A stretch of DNA of 64,000 nt from Psychrobacter frigidicola (GCF_007997305.1 NZ_VORZ01000002.1:1-64000), one strand, 5' to 3'. Shown: positions 48,437-58,225, counted from the first letter of the stretch. Notes: generated by a model not told the origin, from the letters alone. Program-made: numbers and translations.

Positions 48437-48453
48437 CCTTGCCGATGGCAAGG
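48437..48453 (-). promoter_or_regulatory. Stem-loop directly after grpE stop
   Basis: CCTTGCC (48437-48443), GAT, GGCAAGG (48447-48453): a perfect seven-base stem with a three-base loop and no T-run. It could protect or attenuate the grpE 3' end rather than terminate. Confidence 0.4.
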
Positions 48454-48454
48454 T

Positions 48455-49060
48455 TTACTGACCAACACGTACCATGGCGGGGCGCAATAAACGACCATTT
48501 AAGCTGTAGCCTTTCTGCAATACGGTACCAACGGTATCCGCTTCAGCTTCTGGATCGATACCCACCGCTTCATGAAAATCAGCATCGAACTTCTCACCTT
48601 GGGGATCGACTACAGCGACACCATTTTTATTCAATACGGCTAAGAGCGCCTTATGGGTGAGCATGACCCCTTCGGTGACCGGATCATTGGCGTCTGCATT
48701 TTCAACCGCACGCTCTAGGTTATCAACGATTTCTAATAGCTCTTTGGCAAATTTTTGTAGAGCAAATCTTTTACTTTTATCCGCTTCTTGTTCGATACGT
48801 TTTTGCGCATTATACGTCTCTGCATTGGCACGAGCGGTGCTTTCTTTGGCTTGCTTCACTTCACCTTCTAGCTCTGCAATACGGGCTTCAAAAGCATTAA
48901 TATCGATCTCATTTTCAATGGTTTCATTCGCACCTGAATTAACTTCTGGATTAAACTCATCAATCGTTTCTTCTAAGATACTTTCATTACGATCAATGTT
49001 ACTTTGTGCCGCTTTTGGATTTTCAGTGTCAAATTCGTGGTTTGGGGTTTGCTCGCTCAT
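48455..49060 (-). CDS. grpE: Nucleotide exchange factor GrpE
   Basis: Co-chaperone that releases ADP from DnaK. 201 residues (E. coli 197): acidic disordered N-terminus, long coiled-coil helix (about 50-115, ARIAELEGEVKQAKESTARAN) and the C-terminal beta domain with VAVVDPQGEKFDADFHEAV and VGTVLQKGYSLNGRLLRPAMV. It is upstream of dnaK on the same strand. Confidence 0.96.
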   Translation of the reverse strand: MSEQTPNHEFDTENPKAAQSNIDRNESILEETIDEFNPEVNSGANETIENEIDINAFEARIAELEGEVKQAKESTARANAETYNAQKRIEQEADKSKRFALQKFAKELLEIVDNLERAVENADANDPVTEGVMLTHKALLAVLNKNGVAVVDPQGEKFDADFHEAVGIDPEAEADTVGTVLQKGYSLNGRLLRPAMVRVGQ

Positions 49061-49129
49061 GATAACTCCTTAGGATTTTTAATAGGTCTTATTGGGGGTT
49101 TTAATAATGGATTTTAATGCCGACTCTTA

Positions 49130-49157
49130 ATAATGAGTCTTAGTAGACATTTTTCAA
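49130..49157 (-). promoter_or_regulatory. Possible sigma32 promoter of grpE
   Basis: On the minus strand TTGAAA (49157-49152), a 14-base spacer, and CTCATTAT (49137-49130), similar to the heat-shock -10 CCCCATnT. It lies about 70 bases upstream of the grpE start. Confidence 0.45.
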
Positions 49158-49513
49158 TTTAAAACGAGATCGGTCATGGTAGATATTTATTGACCGTTTA
49201 AACTTTTTTGCAATTTTTGCAGCTGTATGGCTGCTTTTAATAAACAGATTCAATAGCTGCTTGATAAAGGTGATGAGACTAAATTTCAAGCCTAACTATG
49301 ATGAATTTTTGCTTTAAGTAAAATTAATAGTATATATAAGTGCTATTAATGACACTTGTAGAAAATAGTACGCTTAAAAATAGCACAACATAACTAGCTA
49401 AAGAAACGTCATGTCGGTTACGGTTTTGTCACCGAGACCTACTTAACTTTTTGCAGTCTAACTTTTATGATGAGGTTACATAAAATAATGGCTGTCCACT
49501 ACTGGCTAAAACT

Positions 49514-49555
49514 GACTTTGAACCGATTATTTTAAAAATATGACTTTGAAACGAT
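49514..49555 (+). repeat. Direct repeat before the esterase start
   Basis: GACTTTGAACCGAT (49514-49527) recurs as GACTTTGAAACGAT (49542-49555), 28 bases apart, with one mismatch. The second copy touches the ribosome site. It is a candidate binding site for a regulator. Confidence 0.55.
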
Positions 49556-49565
49556 AAGGGGTGTT

Positions 49566-50933
49566 ATGCCTATTTTACCCATACCCTCATTACAGGCACT
49601 GGTAACAAAAGTGGTAAAGACTGTAAAAATGACTACGCCTCATTCAACTGCTGGAAAAAGGTCATCCTATCAGCTGCACCAACTATATTATGTACTAAAA
49701 GCATTAGGGAGGCTGCCAACACCGCTGCTTGAGCGCCTTAATGATTATCTAGATGCTCCTAATGCTAAGCAATATAAGCACGCTGATGCTCATCTACGTT
49801 TGATTCTTGCTATTAGTAGTAAGCTCAAGCGCCCCCTCAACATAAATCAGCTGGTAGAATTACGGCATAGATTCGCGACTGATGTAGTAGCGATGCAAGA
49901 CCCAAAAGTATGGCAACAGTCTAACGTTGGCGTTAATAATAACACTAGGACTAATATTAGTTTTAAATCGAAAAATAGAAGAAATGGGTTAGTAAAACAA
50001 TTGGGGGTCAGTTGGCAGGATAAGACTATTACAAACGCTGATGGTGATGATATGGCGATTCGCTGTTATCGAGCACGAGATAGTAATCAGCAAAGCAATG
50101 TTAAGCGAAGCACTGATAAAATAGTGATGCTGTTTTTTCATGGTGGTGGATTCTGTATCGGTAATATCGATACGCATCATGAGTTTTGCCATAGAGTTTG
50201 TGCGCAAACTGGCTGGGCGGTGGTCAGCGTTGACTATCGGTTAGCGCCCGAATATCCTGCGCCGACGGCACTTAGAGACAGCTTAGCAGCTTATGCTTGG
50301 TTAGCCGAACACTGTCAAACTTTGGGTGCGCCACCTTCACGCATCGTATTAGCGGGTGATAGCGCAGGCGGTTGTCTTGCTATTTTAACATCTCAGCAAG
50401 TTACCGAACCGAGTAAAACCCAATGGCAAGGTCTTGGTGAAGATGATATTGCCGATAACAGCTTTATAAGTAGGTTGCAAGATTTACCGCGTCCGCTAGC
50501 ACAGTTATCTTTATATCCTGTGACCGACATCGCAACAGACTATCCAAGCTGGGCTTTATATGGTCAAGGGTTATTGCTTGACCACGATGATATCGAAGTG
50601 TTTGATAGCGCTTACATGCAGCACAGCGTATTGCCACGCTCGCATACCCTTGTATCGCCTATGCATGGCAATAACACACACATGTGTCCAAGCTATATAG
50701 TGGCTGCTGAATTGGATATTTTACGAGACGAGGCGTTGGCTTATGCTGCGCAACTACAAAAAAAAGGTATCCTTGTTCAGAGTCATACCGTCATTGGGGC
50801 GCCACATGGGTTCATTCATTTAATGAGTATAAATGCAGAGCTTGGGCGCAAGACGGACTATGTTATTAATCAGTTTGCCAAGTTTGTAGGAGAGGTTATT
50901 AGCACAGAAGTCAGCGTATTGCCGACGGAATAA
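49566..50933 (+). CDS. Alpha/beta hydrolase, hormone-sensitive lipase family
   Basis: Carboxylesterase/lipase of family IV (HSL). 455 residues. The oxyanion-hole motif HGGGFCIG (about 195-202), YRLAPEYPAP, the nucleophile in GDSAGG (about 271-276), the acidic residue in AAELDILRDE and the catalytic His in PHGFIHL are all visible. The N-terminal 120 residues are longer than in typical HSL esterases. AAGGGG stands four bases before the ATG. Confidence 0.88.
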   Translation: MPILPIPSLQALVTKVVKTVKMTTPHSTAGKRSSYQLHQLYYVLKALGRLPTPLLERLNDYLDAPNAKQYKHADAHLRLILAISSKLKRPLNINQLVELRHRFATDVVAMQDPKVWQQSNVGVNNNTRTNISFKSKNRRNGLVKQLGVSWQDKTITNADGDDMAIRCYRARDSNQQSNVKRSTDKIVMLFFHGGGFCIGNIDTHHEFCHRVCAQTGWAVVSVDYRLAPEYPAPTALRDSLAAYAWLAEHCQTLGAPPSRIVLAGDSAGGCLAILTSQQVTEPSKTQWQGLGEDDIADNSFISRLQDLPRPLAQLSLYPVTDIATDYPSWALYGQGLLLDHDDIEVFDSAYMQHSVLPRSHTLVSPMHGNNTHMCPSYIVAAELDILRDEALAYAAQLQKKGILVQSHTVIGAPHGFIHLMSINAELGRKTDYVINQFAKFVGEVISTEVSVLPTE

Positions 50934-51026
50934 AAAATAAGATTAAGATTAGAGGCCGTTATTTATGGTAGTCAGTATTTGTAGTAAGAATTAAAAGTAC
51001 TTAAACTTGGTTCCTGTTAATAATTT

Positions 51027-52199
51027 TTAAGACTGGCGAATGCTGGTAGTAGGCATAGTTTCTGTACCCGTCAACGTGATTAGCCAAATCTCAGAGCGTG
51101 AGCCTAAGCGAAAGGGTATGCCCCAAAAACCATAGCCGGACGACACCACAAAATGACCTTGTCCAATAGCCTCATACCCATAACCCAAGCGATTAATAGC
51201 ATTAACAATAAAGTTAGCGGGGAATATTTGCCCGTTATGAGTATGTCCCGAGACCTGCAAATCTACCGGCAGCGCACTGTGCTCAATAATATCGCTAGGG
51301 CGATGATCCAACAGTATCACGGGCTCACTGATATTGACTTGAGCCAGTAGCTCAGTAGTCATTACGCGCTGGCGTTTATGGTTATCAAAGCGACCGACTA
51401 ACCAAATCGGTTGGCCTTGATGCTCTAAGCGTGTGAGTTCGTCGTTTAATAACTGCACACCAGAGTCGCGTAAAGCATTACTGATACTTTTTTCATGACC
51501 ATATAAATCGTGATTTCCTAATGTGGCATAAACGCCATATGGTAGACTTTTGCATAATTCAGCTAAATTTGTCGTCATATCATAAGTCGTAAATGCTTTG
51601 GTATTGTCATCCATAATATCCCCTGGCATCAGCAGGATATCCGCTTTAGTTTTAATGAGCAGACGCTTCAGCCTATCAATAGCGCTGCTACCAAACAGCC
51701 TCCCTAGATGCAAATCGCTAGCCACTGCAATGCGCAGTTGCCCCTGCATGGGCTTATTAATATTAATAACTTGCTTACGCACCACGGGCACGTAAGCGCT
51801 ATATAAGCTATAAATAAACAGACCTATAAAAATAAGCAAAGCGCATGCTCGTAGTCCAAACCCGACCATTTCTGGAGTACTAAAGACATCACCAGCGAAC
51901 ATACCAATTAACCAATAACCCCCATACAATACACTGGTCAAGACAGCCGTCAGTATCATGAAATGCATGATTAGCATCCAGCCACTCACCCATCGGTAAC
52001 TATTAGCCAGTAACTTGCTAACACTTAGCAGTAACAGGCCATTGCTGATTACAAATACTACAGAAAATATTGCTGTCGGTAAGATCGGCATGAATGCTAT
52101 CCATGGCTGCAACCACCATTGCAAACTCAACGCTGCGCCTAAGCTAAACAGCTGTAGTAGCGCAATAATGGTAATAATAAATCCGTAGCGCATGGACAT
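51027..52199 (-). CDS. Membrane metallophosphoesterase, YkuE-like (copy 1)
   Basis: 390 residues. Four N-terminal hydrophobic helices (about 5-135) anchor a calcineurin-like phosphoesterase domain with all metal motifs: SDLHLG, GDIMDD, GNHD, GHTHNGQ. Homologs of the YkuE/YaeI type are attached to the inner membrane and may act on lipid or envelope phosphoesters; the substrate is unknown. It lies 26 bases downstream of a paralog in the same direction, indicating tandem duplication. Confidence 0.88.
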   Translation of the reverse strand: MSMRYGFIITIIALLQLFSLGAALSLQWWLQPWIAFMPILPTAIFSVVFVISNGLLLLSVSKLLANSYRWVSGWMLIMHFMILTAVLTSVLYGGYWLIGMFAGDVFSTPEMVGFGLRACALLIFIGLFIYSLYSAYVPVVRKQVININKPMQGQLRIAVASDLHLGRLFGSSAIDRLKRLLIKTKADILLMPGDIMDDNTKAFTTYDMTTNLAELCKSLPYGVYATLGNHDLYGHEKSISNALRDSGVQLLNDELTRLEHQGQPIWLVGRFDNHKRQRVMTTELLAQVNISEPVILLDHRPSDIIEHSALPVDLQVSGHTHNGQIFPANFIVNAINRLGYGYEAIGQGHFVVSSGYGFWGIPFRLGSRSEIWLITLTGTETMPTTSIRQS

Positions 52200-52225
52200 T
52201 CCTAAAGCTATTTTATTGAGAATAA

Positions 52226-53329
52226 TTAATCAGCTAATTGCTCTGCAGATGTAGATGACTCTGTAGATTGTAGAGTCACCACCCAAATCTCAGACCGCGT
52301 TCCCAATCTAAACGGTACGGCTCCAAAGCCGTAACCCGAGGTCACCAAAAACTGTGTGCCAGCAATTTTCTTGGCACCATAAACTAATGGCATAAACATC
52401 TTCATCAGTTCCGTTAACGGAAATATTTGCCCACCATGGGTATGGCCAGATAGATGCAAATCAATTGGCAATGTGCTAATTATCTCAATTTCCGAGGGAT
52501 TATGCTCTAAAATTATCACTGGCTTCTTGGTGTCAACCTGCGTCAGTAAATCTTTTGCTATAGGACGACCAAGATCAGTTTCATCTGAGCGTCCAACCAG
52601 CCATACGGCGTCATCTAATAACACACTTTTATTATCAATGACCTGTATCCCCGCGCGCTCAACCGCTGACGCAATCGCTACATGATTGCCTGAGTAATCA
52701 TGATTGCCCAATACCGCATAAACCCCGAGCGGCGCGCGCAATTTTTCTAAATGCTCACGCATATTGGTCTTATCATAATAATAGGTGCTGTCATTCATAA
52801 TATCACCCGCTAACAGCACCACATCGACATTTTGCGCCTCAACGAGACTCGCTAATTTATCCAACTGCCGATTACCAAACCATCTATCTAAATGGGTATC
52901 CGACACTAAAGCCATAGTCAAAGGCTTATCTAAAGGCTTATCTGTTGTCACGGTCAAACGATGTACCACTGGTGAATACGTGTTGAATACCGCCAAGCCC
53001 ACAATACCGATATAGCTCAATATAGCAACTGCCCGTATGATGTGGGGCACACGTGGTTGCCTAAACAATCCATAATAAGTTAATGCTACAATTAACGTAA
53101 TTATTGCAGCATAAATCATGAAGCCTTGCAGAATATTTATAACTAAATAGACACCAAAACGGTCATTACGGAACGCACTTAGCCCGTATATCAGCACTAT
53201 ATTATTAATAATAACAACAGCTGATACGACCACGATGATATGACGCCGACGCTTTATTCGTAGTAGCCAGTATAAGGCAGCACTGGTGGATAGTGCCAAT
53301 ACTTGAGTAGTAACAATAAATTTAAGCAT
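52226..53329 (-). CDS. Membrane metallophosphoesterase, YkuE-like (copy 2)
   Basis: 367 residues with the same plan as the next gene: four hydrophobic helices (about 1-120), then SDTHLD, GDIMND, GNHD and GHTHGGQ. The two proteins share the region SGYGF, the FRLGTRSEIW tail and helix layout but differ clearly, so the duplication is old. First gene of the pair; the metal ligands are intact. Confidence 0.88.
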   Translation of the reverse strand: MLKFIVTTQVLALSTSAALYWLLRIKRRRHIIVVVSAVVIINNIVLIYGLSAFRNDRFGVYLVINILQGFMIYAAIITLIVALTYYGLFRQPRVPHIIRAVAILSYIGIVGLAVFNTYSPVVHRLTVTTDKPLDKPLTMALVSDTHLDRWFGNRQLDKLASLVEAQNVDVVLLAGDIMNDSTYYYDKTNMREHLEKLRAPLGVYAVLGNHDYSGNHVAIASAVERAGIQVIDNKSVLLDDAVWLVGRSDETDLGRPIAKDLLTQVDTKKPVIILEHNPSEIEIISTLPIDLHLSGHTHGGQIFPLTELMKMFMPLVYGAKKIAGTQFLVTSGYGFGAVPFRLGTRSEIWVVTLQSTESSTSAEQLAD

Positions 53330-53586
53330 TATAAATAGGTCTAATTATCAAAAACTAGCCCATCTTAGGCTAAAACTATGCAACTAACTATATGGATTGA
53401 GTATTTTATTGATTAAGATTTTTTAATTGATTTCATGTACTCAAGACATTTCGTAATAAAGCATCAATATAAATCAAAAGGCTAGTTGACATACAACTCA
53501 TCTTATCCTAATAATAATTTTGTCTTCAGCTCTACAACTATAATGCCTATTCACTAGTTATCAGTGCCTTTTATTAGCCCCTTTTT

Positions 53587-53602
53587 TGTTTCACGTGAAA
53601 CT
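53587..53602. other. parS-like site 1 (15/16 match)
   Basis: TGTTTCACGTGAAACT differs from the ParB/Spo0J consensus TGTTTCACGTGAAACA only at the last base. It lies just downstream of the TIGR01777 gene, in non-coding DNA. Confidence 0.85.
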
Positions 53603-53617
53603 TTATAAGTATTTTTT

Positions 53618-54601
53618 TTATTTTACGACTTGCCCTTTTAGCGCTTGCTCAAGTGTTGGCTGCTTAAACTCATAACCTGCATCAAGTAACGCTTGTGGTA
53701 CTACCTTTTGTCCGTCAATTAATAGTGTCGACATCTCACCAAACATTAATTTTAACAAAGGGGTTGGCAGCGTAAAAAAAGTAGGACGATGTAGCCATGC
53801 GCCAACGTCTTTAGTAAAAGTATGATTGGTCACTGAGTTAGGAGCAGTAAGGTTATATACTGCAGCTAGCGTGTCATTTGGCATTTTCAATGTATTGTCA
53901 TTGGTATTTGAGCCACTATGCTGCTGACTGTTATTTTTTCCAGAAAGATGCTGTTCTATAATAAAAATAGCTGCTCCTACCCAATCATCGCGGCTAACCC
54001 AGCTCATAACTTGTTTGCCGTCGCCCAACTGTCCACCGACTCCCATCTTAAACGGGGTTAGTAGTTTACCAAGCATGCCGCCGTCAGGATGGATGACTAC
54101 GCCGGTACGCATAATGGCAACGGGTACGCCATAGTCAGTAGCTTTTAACGCAAGCTGTTCCCATTCCTCGCATAATCGATGCGAAAAATCAGTCTGAAAA
54201 GTACTACTTTCGGTCAAAGATTTATCACCTTGAGTACCATACCAACCAATAGCTGAACCGCTGACCAGTAATTTAGGCTTAATAGGATGACGTTCTATAA
54301 ACGATAATAATGACTCTGTCGGCTTAACCCGACTGGCAAGCAGCTGTTTTTTGCGCTCATCACTCCAGCGCGAGTCGGCAATACCAGCACCCGCCAGATT
54401 TAATATCACATCAAAGCTTTGCTCAGTCCTAGCCAGCTCATCATAAGTCATCATACTAATATTATCAGGCCGCACTTGACTGCTGTCACGCGTGAGCCAA
54501 GTGATATGCAAGTCTTTATTTTGCGTGCGGTAACGCTTGAGCATCTCGTCACTAAAAGCACTACCTAAAAACCCCGATCCGCCACTGATTAAAATATTCA
54601 T
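53618..54601 (-). CDS. TIGR01777 family NAD-dependent epimerase (YfcH-like)
   Basis: 327-residue short-chain dehydrogenase fold protein: dinucleotide loop SGGSGFLG at the N-terminus, LAGAGI, SGSAIGWYG with the catalytic Tyr region, RTGVVI, and the C-terminal DUF1731-like segment with LLDAGYEFKQPTLEQAL. Function in cell division inhibition has been proposed for homologs without proof. ATG 54601 chosen over the adjacent GTG. Confidence 0.9.
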   Translation of the reverse strand: MNILISGGSGFLGSAFSDEMLKRYRTQNKDLHITWLTRDSSQVRPDNISMMTYDELARTEQSFDVILNLAGAGIADSRWSDERKKQLLASRVKPTESLLSFIERHPIKPKLLVSGSAIGWYGTQGDKSLTESSTFQTDFSHRLCEEWEQLALKATDYGVPVAIMRTGVVIHPDGGMLGKLLTPFKMGVGGQLGDGKQVMSWVSRDDWVGAAIFIIEQHLSGKNNSQQHSGSNTNDNTLKMPNDTLAAVYNLTAPNSVTNHTFTKDVGAWLHRPTFFTLPTPLLKLMFGEMSTLLIDGQKVVPQALLDAGYEFKQPTLEQALKGQVVK

Positions 54602-54734
54602 CACTTATTATCCTTATATTTTTTATAGCATCCTTAGTAGTGTGGCAAAAAATACGATACAAAAACAAGAGGGCAATTGTAGGGACTGACAATTAATACT
54701 ATGAGGGAGTGATGCAATGACACTAGATTGAATA

Positions 54735-55394
54735 TTATCGGATTATTTGTCCCGTTAATGCATCATTGATTTGGCTTGGCAGCTGGTATCCCAAGGTATC
54801 ACCTTGTAGGTAACCAACTTTAGCAGCGTAAGTATTATCTGCAAAATAAGTCTGTGCTTGAGCTAAAGACAGCGCTGGCGGCTGTCCTGATGGATTACAG
54901 CTGGTTGAGACGATAAAGCCATAAGGATTAAAAGCGGACACGAGTTGCGCGCACAACTGCTGAATGAGTGGATGAGCGGTGACGCGTACCGCTACGCTGT
55001 TATGGGCACCGGTTATCCACGCTGGAATCTGGACGGTAAGTGGCTCAGATTCTAGCTTGGATAACGGTAATAGCCAGGTATGTGCTTGGCTGTTGGCTGT
55101 ATCTAGCGGTAGCTGCCAGCTGTCGAGAACAACTTTTCGCTGTGTGCTGTTTAAACTATTTAACAGGGGCGCAATGTGTTCAGTATCATCAGTAATTACA
55201 ATCATCCCTTTGTCTACTGGACGTTGTTTAATGGCTAGTAACTGTTGCACAGCCGATTCATTAAAAGGGTCACAGCCAATACCCCAAACGCTCTCAGTAG
55301 GATACGCAAGCAGATTCCCTGCGCTGAGCCATTCTGCTGCTTCTATGATGGAATCAGTCGTTAAACAAGGTGTTTGAGGTGTGGATATTTTCAT
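54735..55394 (-). CDS. tsaC: Threonylcarbamoyl-AMP synthase (Sua5/YrdC family)
   Basis: Makes threonylcarbamoyl-AMP from Thr, bicarbonate and ATP, the first step of the t6A37 tRNA modification. About 219 residues from ATG 55394 (E. coli 190). The YrdC domain shows YPTESVWGIGCDPFN, the KQRPVDKGMIV loop and STSCNPSGQPPA. Neighbour of dprA and a LysM protein, the usual arrangement near the origin in this group. Confidence 0.93.
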   Translation of the reverse strand: MKISTPQTPCLTTDSIIEAAEWLSAGNLLAYPTESVWGIGCDPFNESAVQQLLAIKQRPVDKGMIVITDDTEHIAPLLNSLNSTQRKVVLDSWQLPLDTANSQAHTWLLPLSKLESEPLTVQIPAWITGAHNSVAVRVTAHPLIQQLCAQLVSAFNPYGFIVSTSCNPSGQPPALSLAQAQTYFADNTYAAKVGYLQGDTLGYQLPSQINDALTGQIIR

Positions 55395-55508
55395 AAAATG
55401 ATAAATTAAGTAAGCTAAAGAAGAGAACACAGACCACAAATAAAATTTGAGTTAAGTGACATAATTGAGAAATATCAAACCGAATAACTATCTAAATATG
55501 TCTGTTAT

Positions 55509-56729
55509 TTAGACGCGCAAATAACGTCCACCTTGTACACTAATTGTACCCGACAGCTCAAGTTCCATAAGCTGCCCAATCAATTCTGGTGGCGCAAGTC
55601 CTGTGGACACCAGTAAAGCATCTAAATCTTGACCATGCCAATCAAGCTGTTCGTAGACAGCTATTAAATGTTTAGATACTGGCATAGGAATAGCCACGCT
55701 AGGTTGCTGACTACTAGTTAGAGGCTTAGCGTTAGGTTGAGATAAAGTGTCTACTGATTGCTGGGGTGAATTATCTGTAGGCCCATTATTCTTAGGCTTA
55801 ATAGAAGGCGTGCGAAGTTGTACGTTAACATCATCAAGCACTTGTTCAGGATGATAGATTAAGGTGGCGCCTTCACGTATCAGATGATGACAGCCTTCAG
55901 CATTAGTGTTATCGATATGACTTGGAACCGCAAAGACTTGCTTGCCTTGCTCAGATGTGAGCCTTGCGGTAATCAGTGAACCGCTTTTAATAGTCGCTTC
56001 GGTGACAATCGTTGCCAAGCTTAGGCCCGCAACCAAGCGATTACGCCGTGGAAAAGTATGCTTATGGGGCTGAGTATGCGGTAATAGCTCACTGATAAGG
56101 CAGCCACCTTCCTCAATAATTTGGGTAAAAAGCTGGTCATGATGGTTGGGGTAACAGACATCAATACCGGTTCCCATGACCCCAATGGTACGCCCTTGAT
56201 ACTCAGGATCTGTCTGGGCTAACGCGCCAAGATGCGCGCGTTTATCCACCCCCAACGCAAGCCCACTAGTAATGACATAACCTACCTGCGCCAAATATTG
56301 CGCCATATCAAAAGTAATTTTTTGGGCATGGGTGGTAGGCTTGCGGCTACCGACAATCGCAATTTGCGCTTGCTGTAATCGCGCTATATTACCTCGGCAG
56401 AATAATAGCGGCGGTGGATCAAATATTTGTGATAACTGCGCAGGAAACTCAGGCTGGTCAGCAAACAGTAACTGATACTTCCCAGCCTGTAACGCCTGCT
56501 CAATATTATCGATGCTCTCAAGGGTTTGCTGCGGCTCTTCATGACGTTTAAGATGGCTGTGATGAATACCCGACTGCTGCCATGCACCGACCTTAGCAGA
56601 CCATGCTTGCTGAGCGCTACCAAAAGCAGTGATCAGCTTATGATAAGCCGATAATGACGCATTTACCTCATACCATAGCGCCAATATCGCGCGCTGTTCG
56701 TCCGATAAAGTAGGTGGTAATACCGTCAT
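55509..56729 (-). CDS. dprA: DNA-processing protein DprA
   Basis: Loads RecA on incoming single-stranded DNA in natural transformation. 406 residues. N-terminal SAM-like helical domain, extended Rossmann fold with GSRKPT, ITSGLALGVDKRAH, GTGIDVCYP and FPRRNRLVAGLS, then a low-complexity Gln/Pro/Ser linker (about 305-345) and a C-terminal winged-helix (LDALLVSTGLAPPELIGQL). Together with comM it supports competence in this organism. Confidence 0.94.
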   Translation of the reverse strand: MTVLPPTLSDEQRAILALWYEVNASLSAYHKLITAFGSAQQAWSAKVGAWQQSGIHHSHLKRHEEPQQTLESIDNIEQALQAGKYQLLFADQPEFPAQLSQIFDPPPLLFCRGNIARLQQAQIAIVGSRKPTTHAQKITFDMAQYLAQVGYVITSGLALGVDKRAHLGALAQTDPEYQGRTIGVMGTGIDVCYPNHHDQLFTQIIEEGGCLISELLPHTQPHKHTFPRRNRLVAGLSLATIVTEATIKSGSLITARLTSEQGKQVFAVPSHIDNTNAEGCHHLIREGATLIYHPEQVLDDVNVQLRTPSIKPKNNGPTDNSPQQSVDTLSQPNAKPLTSSQQPSVAIPMPVSKHLIAVYEQLDWHGQDLDALLVSTGLAPPELIGQLMELELSGTISVQGGRYLRV

Positions 56730-56808
56730 AGTCGTCTGCTCATAAAAAAGGTTATCCCTTGCTAGGTCTTATCACTATTTATAAAATAGTTGCTCATAAT
56801 TTTAAGGG

Positions 56809-57906
56809 TTATAAATAAGGCGGTGGCAACAGTTGATCACCGACATTAAGCGGTAATTCTGAGTTCAGTACATATGCATAGCTGATGTCATCAAAGGTAT
56901 TAAATATCATCACCATTCCAGAAGGCTCACTTGGCAGGCGCACAGGCATGTCATTATCGATGACATCACGGACTAATGGCCCTTTTTGATAAACCGTTAA
57001 TACCGCGCCAGGCTTTGCGCCCTGATTGCGACCTAAATTCACTGCCACCACGCTACCACGTGCAGCAGAACTGATAGAGTCCATTACCCGTATAATCATA
57101 CCGCCGCGATTCACCGTCGCTGGGGTCGGATAAAATACTGGCGGAATGGAATTATCCAACTCTACAAATACTCGATCGCCTTCACGCACTTCTTTGCCAT
57201 AAGACTCAGTCAACTGTAAGCTGGTCACGCCATTACTTTCAACACTGGTCACCAATCCAGTCGCTACTTGCGTGACCTCAAGCCCAATAACTTGTTGGGT
57301 TTTTGGCTCAACATATAGCTCACCTTTACGGTAAACGCCGTAGCGCTGACCCACGATAAGCGGCACGCCTTTAGCATAAATCTTATCACCACTGCCCGTA
57401 ATTAAGTTGCGATTTTTGGAGGCCAATACATAAGGGGTCGTATTAAAATCTTTCGGATTAACGATGAGAGTCTTGTCGAGCCAATGCTGAATAGCCGTCC
57501 ACGGAATCGCCGGAATACTATTAGCAGTGGAAGTAATAGCAACAGTGCTAGCAACCACGTTACTGGTTAATTGTTTCTCAACACCCGCACAGCCTTCACC
57601 CGTATCCACACCAATCAGCGTCTGTCCTTTTATCACACATAAGATAAGAATATCATTAGGATAAATAAGATTGGGATTTTTGATTTGTTTATTGGTTGCC
57701 CAAATCTCTTTCCAGCGCCATGGGCTGTCTAAATAACGCCCTGATATATCCCATAACGTATCGCCTTTTTTTACCGTATAACGGTTGGGAGCATCTGCCT
57801 TGATGGTTGGCGGTGGATTATTAGCGTGTGCAGTAGTCATCAGCAGCACACTACTAAAGGCGGTCATTAGCAGCGCTTTCGCCATGACATTTAAGCTTAT
57901 TTTCAT
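56809..57906 (-). CDS. LysM-domain envelope protein
   Basis: Exported peptidoglycan-binding protein, about 365 residues from the ATG at 57906 (GGAT upstream; two earlier in-frame ATGs lack a ribosome site). Signal peptide of about 28 residues ending TTAHA; LysM domain about 43-95 ([28 protein letters not shown]); the rest resembles the unknown C-terminal domain of the usual dprA-linked LysM proteins. Directly upstream of dprA, 79 bases away. Confidence 0.88.
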   Translation of the reverse strand: MKISLNVMAKALLMTAFSSVLLMTTAHANNPPPTIKADAPNRYTVKKGDTLWDISGRYLDSPWRWKEIWATNKQIKNPNLIYPNDILILCVIKGQTLIGVDTGEGCAGVEKQLTSNVVASTVAITSTANSIPAIPWTAIQHWLDKTLIVNPKDFNTTPYVLASKNRNLITGSGDKIYAKGVPLIVGQRYGVYRKGELYVEPKTQQVIGLEVTQVATGLVTSVESNGVTSLQLTESYGKEVREGDRVFVELDNSIPPVFYPTPATVNRGGMIIRVMDSISSAARGSVVAVNLGRNQGAKPGAVLTVYQKGPLVRDVIDNDMPVRLPSEPSGMVMIFNTFDDISYAYVLNSELPLNVGDQLLPPPYL

Positions 57907-58169
57907 TATCATATCCATAACGGGTAAGGGTTGGCGCTGGCATTGTTGTCGTTAGTTACTTACAGAACATATTAGGTATACTGAAGCTTATGCCCATAAC
58001 AATGTTTGAATTATAGTGACCAGCTACTACTTTCAGACTTTATAAAGATATGAACCATAGCACAATATTAAACACTTTTTTACAAAAGCGTAACCTTTAT
58101 TAGAGCCAAATTAGTTAACGGAATAACTATCGACCCGTTATTTATTTTGCTGAGATTTCTGTCACTAAA

Positions 58170-58203
58170 AAAGGGCCTTGTTTCACGTGAAACAAGGCCC
58201 TTT
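58170..58203. terminator. thrC terminator built around a parS site
   Basis: A perfect 34-base palindrome centred on the CACGTG. The outer arms AAAGGGCCT and AGGCCCTTT extend the parS core, giving an RNA hairpin with a four-base loop and a short U-run on either strand. Confidence 0.85.
58179..58194. other. parS site 2 (perfect consensus)
   Basis: TGTTTCACGTGAAACA is identical to the ParB/Spo0J binding consensus used in most bacteria. It forms the core of the thrC terminator palindrome. Confidence 0.93.
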
Positions 58204-58225
58204 ATATAAAATAAACTTCTAAAAT

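Larger units (their letters stand above)
49061..49565. other. Divergent intergenic region between grpE and the esterase gene
   Basis: About 500 AT-rich bases without a gene. It carries the possible heat-shock promoter of grpE at the left end and a direct repeat just before the esterase at the right end. The middle shows nothing I can name. Confidence 0.45.
57907..58225. other. Intergenic region between LysM gene and thrC, holds parS
   Basis: About 320 bases. The left part holds the LysM gene promoter region with no clear boxes; the right part is the thrC terminator with the perfect parS site. No gene seen. Confidence 0.5.

Noticed and set aside
55012..56254. DnaA-box-like TTATCCAC sequences within tsaC and dprA
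   Set aside because: Only two isolated imperfect copies inside coding DNA, with no AT-rich unwinding element and no cluster; not an origin.
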